Shown here piece by piece: positions 61,138 through 64,000 of a DNA stretch of 64,000 nt. Within the stretch, counting starts at the first letter, position 1, and every line of letters starts with the position of its first letter. The position numbers and the translations under genes were made by a program. Source of the stretch: Spartobacteria bacterium (GTDB lineage Bacteria > Verrucomicrobiota > Verrucomicrobiia > Chthoniobacterales > UBA10450); NCBI GenBank assembly GCA_003169695.1, contig PNAS01000042.1, positions 3,419 through 67,418 of the forward strand, read 5' to 3'. The notes under the pieces were generated by a model. That model was given only the letters and a program-made list of their open reading frames with translations. It searched no databases and was not told the origin of the DNA.

Positions 61138-61812
61138 GTGTCAGCTTCGTCCGCCACCGCACGCCTCATCGACGTGAGCCACACCGTCGAGCACGGCATG
61201 ATCACGTACAAAGGTCTGCCCGCGCCGATCATCTGCGATTATCTGAGCCGCGAAGCATCTCGCGCGCGTTACGCCGAGGGGACAGAATTCCAAATCGGCA
61301 AGATCGAGATGATCGCGAACACAGGAACGTACATCGACAGTCCGTTCCATCGCTACGCACATGGCAGGGACCTCTCCGAGCTTGCGTTGGAATCGCTGGC
61401 CAATCTCGATTGTGTCGTCATCCGCGCAACCGATCGGAGCAAGCGTGCAATCGATCAGCTCCCGATCGATCTCGCGACCTTGAAGGGCAAGGCGCTCCTC
61501 GTGCACACCGGATGGGACGCGCACTGGCGCACCGATTGCTATTTCGAAGGCCACCCGTACCTGACTGGCGACCTCGCGCATCGGCTCGTCGACGCGGGCG
61601 TCACGCTCGTCGGGATCGACTCCTTCAACATCGATTGCACCGACGATGGAAATCGCCCCGTGCATTCCGCACTGCTCGGCGCGGAGATCCCAATCGTCGA
61701 ACATCTCTGCGGACTTGCTGCCCTTCCGGATCGAGGCGCGCGTTTCTTTGCGGTACCGGTCAAAGTCAAGGGAATGGGCACGTTCCCCGTTCGCGCCTTC
61801 GCGCGCGTTTAG
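61138..61812 (+). CDS. Cyclase-family metal-dependent hydrolase (KynB-like)
   Basis: A 224-aa protein of the cyclase/arylformamidase family; members open formamide, lactam or lactone bonds. The metal site is NTGTYIDSPFHRYAHGRDL (HxGTHxDxPxH with Asn/Tyr in place of two His), followed by LLVHTGWDAHW and LVGIDSFNID, with C-terminal AALPDRGARFFAVPVKVKG. The track starts at 60964, but that reads through palindrome G and gives unlike sequence; GTG 61138 (VSASSATARLIDVSHTVEHGM) fits. Its TAG stop touches the repeat at 61812. It is monocistronic. Confidence 0.82.
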   Translation: MSASSATARLIDVSHTVEHGMITYKGLPAPIICDYLSREASRARYAEGTEFQIGKIEMIANTGTYIDSPFHRYAHGRDLSELALESLANLDCVVIRATDRSKRAIDQLPIDLATLKGKALLVHTGWDAHWRTDCYFEGHPYLTGDLAHRLVDAGVTLVGIDSFNIDCTDDGNRPVHSALLGAEIPIVEHLCGLAALPDRGARFFAVPVKVKGMGTFPVRAFARV

Positions 61813-61922
61813 GTGGATCGCCCGCTCCGCGCGCGATGACAAACCAATCGCGCCTTCGGCGCGCACTCATGAGCGCGGAGCGCTTCTACATCGGCATCGC
61901 GCGGTGGAACGCGCGATCCACC
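61812..61922. repeat. Paired GGTGGATCGC / GCGATCCACC repeat
   Basis: GGTGGATCGCCCGCTCCGCG at the left and CGGTGGAACGCGCGATCCAC at the right form an inverted pair, with a repeat-B-like GAGCGC...CTTCTACATCGG unit and CGCGCCTTCGGCGCG hairpin between. It fills the gap between the cyclase and the GNAT gene and supplies the cyclase's stop. Confidence 0.85.
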
Positions 61923-61936
61923 AGGCGCTTGTCTCG

Positions 61937-62431
61937 TTAGGCCGATTTCGATTCGGCGAGTCTGGCGATGCCATCCCGCGTGAGACGAAACACGGTCCAT
62001 TCCGCCATCGGCTCCGCGCCAAGTTTCTTGTAGAACTGGATCGCTGGATCATTCCAATTGAGTACCGCCCACTCCATTCGTCCGCACCCGCGCTCCTGCG
62101 CGATCTGCGCCAGGCGTTCCAGCAGCGCGCGTCCATAACCCTTGCCTCGAACAGTCGGTCGAACGAAAAGATCTTCGAGGTAAAGTCCCGGCTGACCGAG
62201 CCACGTGGAGAAATTGTAGAAGTAAACGGCGAATCCAGCGGGCTCCCCTTCTTCGAACGCGAGCAGGACTTCGGCAGAACGCTGCGGACCGAAGAGCACT
62301 TCGCGCAGCCCAGCTTCGTTTGTCACGACAGCGTCCGGCGCGCGTTCGTAGTCGGCGAGCTCTCGAATCAAACTGAGAATTACCGGCACGTCGGCTTCAG
62401 TCGTTGTCCGGATTTCGAAGGAAGGTATCAT
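61937..62431 (-). CDS. GNAT-family N-acetyltransferase
   Basis: Acetyl-CoA-dependent N-acetyltransferase, 164 aa. The N-terminus FEIRTTTEADVPVILSLIRELADYE is like the diamine/spermidine acetyltransferase type, and the acetyl-CoA loop is VRPTVRGKGYGRALLERLA (Q/RxxGxG/A). The tail has GAEPMAEWTVFRLT. The substrate is not deducible, though diamine or polyamine acetylation is possible. Its ATG overlaps the stop of the upstream membrane glycosyltransferase by 4 bp (TGA in ATGA), so they are coupled. Confidence 0.87.
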   Translation of the reverse strand: MIPSFEIRTTTEADVPVILSLIRELADYERAPDAVVTNEAGLREVLFGPQRSAEVLLAFEEGEPAGFAVYFYNFSTWLGQPGLYLEDLFVRPTVRGKGYGRALLERLAQIAQERGCGRMEWAVLNWNDPAIQFYKKLGAEPMAEWTVFRLTRDGIARLAESKSA

Positions 62432-63984
62432 GGCGGCGTTTGAGCTGCGGTGGGCTGGAGTCGAAAGATCGTAAACTCAGGTGTCTCCTCCACCAGCGTT
62501 GCGCTCGTGGCAAGCCGTTCCGCAAACTCGCGATAATACTTCAGCCACCAATTCGTTCCGGCATAAAAAACGAGATGGGTCGCGCCTCGATTCCGCAACT
62601 TTTCGAGATTGGCGATCACCTCCGCGTTGTCGAGCGGATTTCCCTGGTAAATGCCGTCCTCAAGAAAATGCCACCCTTTGCGGTGTGCGTAATAAAAGAC
62701 GGTCGGATCGCCATCATCCGCCGCGATGATCAACGCATTTGGAGTGGTCGCTTCCTTTAATTCGAGTCCGAGATTTCGACGTGCCGCGGCTGCTGGCCGG
62801 TAAAACGGTAGTGCGCAATGATAGGATGAAAATCCAAACGCCGTCGCCAATAGAACGGAGGCCAACGCCTGCGCCACGCGATGAGATCGAAGCCGCGACG
62901 TCACCCATTGGCAGGCGCACCCGGCGAAGACCGCGGCGATCGGAACGAGCGGAAGCTGGTACCATTGATGGCGGTTCCCCCAGCCCACGAAAAAAATGAA
63001 CGCGACCATCGCCGCGAGCCACCAATGGAAAGTCCAGGTGTATTTTCCGCGCGGCGTAACGAACGCCCCGAGGGCCGCAAGCGCGAAAAGCATTGGGGTG
63101 AGGCTCGAGCGCACGGTTTGCTCTGCGATTTTCCAATACCACGCGGCATTCATGATCCGAAAACCGCCGCCGCCGAAAAAGTGATACGGATAAAAAGTCT
63201 CGGCGATCCGATGTGCGTGCCAATACCAGATCGCGGACGGCACGAGCGTGACGAGGGCAAAAAGCCAAAGTCCCCAACTCCTAAGAAGGCGCTTCAGCAG
63301 ATCCTGTAGCGGCGGTCGGCGCCTGCCCTGAGTCTGGCCGAAGGGATCGCCGGCGCTTTTTCCTTCGGCGCCGAAAGCGTTCGGGGCCGCTACCGCCAGA
63401 TAGAGAAGCGGCACACCAATCAGGGCGGTCGGCAGTTTGATCAGGAATGCAATCGAGATAAGAACTGCCGAGGCGACCAAAAAACGCCCATCGCTCTTCT
63501 CGATCCACACGAGAAAAAAATACATACCGACGAGCGCCAGGCATAACGACGGGACATCCGGCATGAACGCGCGGCTGGCGACAACGCTTAACGGTGCGAA
63601 CGCGTAAAAAAATGTCGCCCATACACCTGCGGTCCCGCCGAAGAGCCGCCGAACCAGCAGAAAGAAAAACGGCAGCGCCGCCGCGAAGAAAAGTACGCCT
63701 TGAATCCGCCCAATCCATTCCTGAACGCCCGTGATCCGATAACAAAGCGCCGCGACGAATGGCAGCATTGGAAATTCCGTGCCCACATATCCTGGTGCGT
63801 TGCCTGCCCAATCGATTTGCGGATGACTAAAGTGAAAACCGTTTTCGAGAAAGTTCCGAGCGATCGCCGCCACGTCGCTTTGCCGCCAGCTCCACGGGTC
63901 GATAAACGGCTGTTCGATCTCGATCAACCGCACCACCACCGCGATCAGCACGATGATGATTATCGTCCATTTGCTTCGCCACAC
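62428..63984 (-). CDS. PMT/ArnT-type membrane glycosyltransferase
   Basis: A polyprenyl-phosphate sugar-dependent glycosyltransferase of the PMT/ArnT (GT-C) superfamily, 518 aa with about ten membrane segments. The N-terminus shows IEQPFIDPWSWRQSDVAAIARNFLENG, with the catalytic acid D in the first periplasmic loop; GTEFPMLPFVAALCYRITG and SRAFMPDVPSLCLALVGMYF follow. Between LLYLAVAAPNAFG and LKRLLRSWGLWLFAL an extra block (SAGDPFGQTQGRRRPP) is encoded by a repeat. The frame is open to the window edge upstream; GTG 63984 is only the first available start. Sugar and acceptor are unknown. Confidence 0.85.
   Translation of the reverse strand: MWRSKWTIIIIVLIAVVVRLIEIEQPFIDPWSWRQSDVAAIARNFLENGFHFSHPQIDWAGNAPGYVGTEFPMLPFVAALCYRITGVQEWIGRIQGVLFFAAALPFFFLLVRRLFGGTAGVWATFFYAFAPLSVVASRAFMPDVPSLCLALVGMYFFLVWIEKSDGRFLVASAVLISIAFLIKLPTALIGVPLLYLAVAAPNAFGAEGKSAGDPFGQTQGRRRPPLQDLLKRLLRSWGLWLFALVTLVPSAIWYWHAHRIAETFYPYHFFGGGGFRIMNAAWYWKIAEQTVRSSLTPMLFALAALGAFVTPRGKYTWTFHWWLAAMVAFIFFVGWGNRHQWYQLPLVPIAAVFAGCACQWVTSRLRSHRVAQALASVLLATAFGFSSYHCALPFYRPAAAARRNLGLELKEATTPNALIIAADDGDPTVFYYAHRKGWHFLEDGIYQGNPLDNAEVIANLEKLRNRGATHLVFYAGTNWWLKYYREFAERLATSATLVEETPEFTIFRLQPTAAQTPP
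63328..63352. repeat. Repeat H (CCCTGAG...GAAGGG) inside the membrane glycosyltransferase
   Basis: CCCTGAGTCTGGCCGAAGGG is a version of the common interspersed repeat with a CCCTGAG/GAAGGG core. It is translated on the minus strand in frame as DPFGQTQG and lies in a loop between membrane segments. Confidence 0.82.
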
Positions 63985-64000
63985 GGATCGCGTCTTGACA

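Overview
The window reads as chromosomal DNA of a Gram-negative bacterium, moderately GC-rich by eye. The gene set fits the soil Verrucomicrobiota (Chthoniobacterales / Udaeobacter-like lineages): mcsA-mcsB-clpC together with Gram-negative envelope genes (LolD, MsbA-type ABC exporter, heptosyltransferase-type GT9, many lipoproteins), and intergenic and intragenic palindromes, including the 'TSNVQR'-encoding repeat often seen in that phylum. This placement is inferred from gene content and repeats, not computed. There is no prophage, integrase, insertion sequence, CRISPR array or rRNA; one tRNA-Val(TAC) is present.

Layout. 0-8.9 kb (minus strand): the 5' part of clpC, mcsB and mcsA (arginine-phosphorylation protein quality control), ilvE, an orphan LolD-type ATPase, a peptidoglycan-binding secreted protein, trmL, transaldolase, a class III aminotransferase and a Thr-rich exported protein. 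9.1-15 kb (plus strand): purL-purF-purM, then an aldo/keto reductase. 15-27 kb: an accessory region with a histone-H1-like protein, tRNA-Val, small membrane and lipoprotein genes, two Tat-exported oxidoreductases, and a GFA / unknown 304-aa / fumarylacetoacetase cluster. It also holds four broken genes: a VOC protein, an MFS transporter, a DUF1697 protein and a small unknown. 27-38 kb: P1 peptidase, dnaX-ybaB, a PHP histidinol-phosphatase, M23 peptidase, Tat metallophosphoesterase, moaA-moaC-mog and a UbiD-family decarboxylase. 39-46 kb: lepA, lepB, an integral membrane protein and a squalene/phytoene synthase in one minus-strand run, then gluQ diverging from a HAD phosphatase. 46-52 kb: a STAS protein, two GT4 glycosyltransferases, a GT9 and an MsbA-like exporter (envelope glycan/LPS). 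52-64 kb: PHP phosphoesterase, a YyaL/SSP411 protein, TauE permease, DUF309, two overlapping CNNM/CorC-type proteins, GH15 glucoamylase, a cyclase, a GNAT and a dolichol-P-mannose-type membrane glycosyltransferase.

The most striking signal is not a gene but the palindromic repeats. At least nine sequence types are scattered through the window. Several lie in frame inside conserved genes (twice in purL; once each in ubiD, the SSP411 gene and the membrane glycosyltransferase), and others supply start or stop codons. The clearest case is the divergent gluQ/HAD pair: both genes appear to start on the ATG inside the GGAATGACA ends of one 107-bp palindrome. This resembles the Rickettsia palindromic elements in concept, although the sequences here are different.

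Most ORF-track entries are antisense or shifted-frame shadows and are omitted. Functional calls come from recognised motifs and family knowledge; no database search was run.
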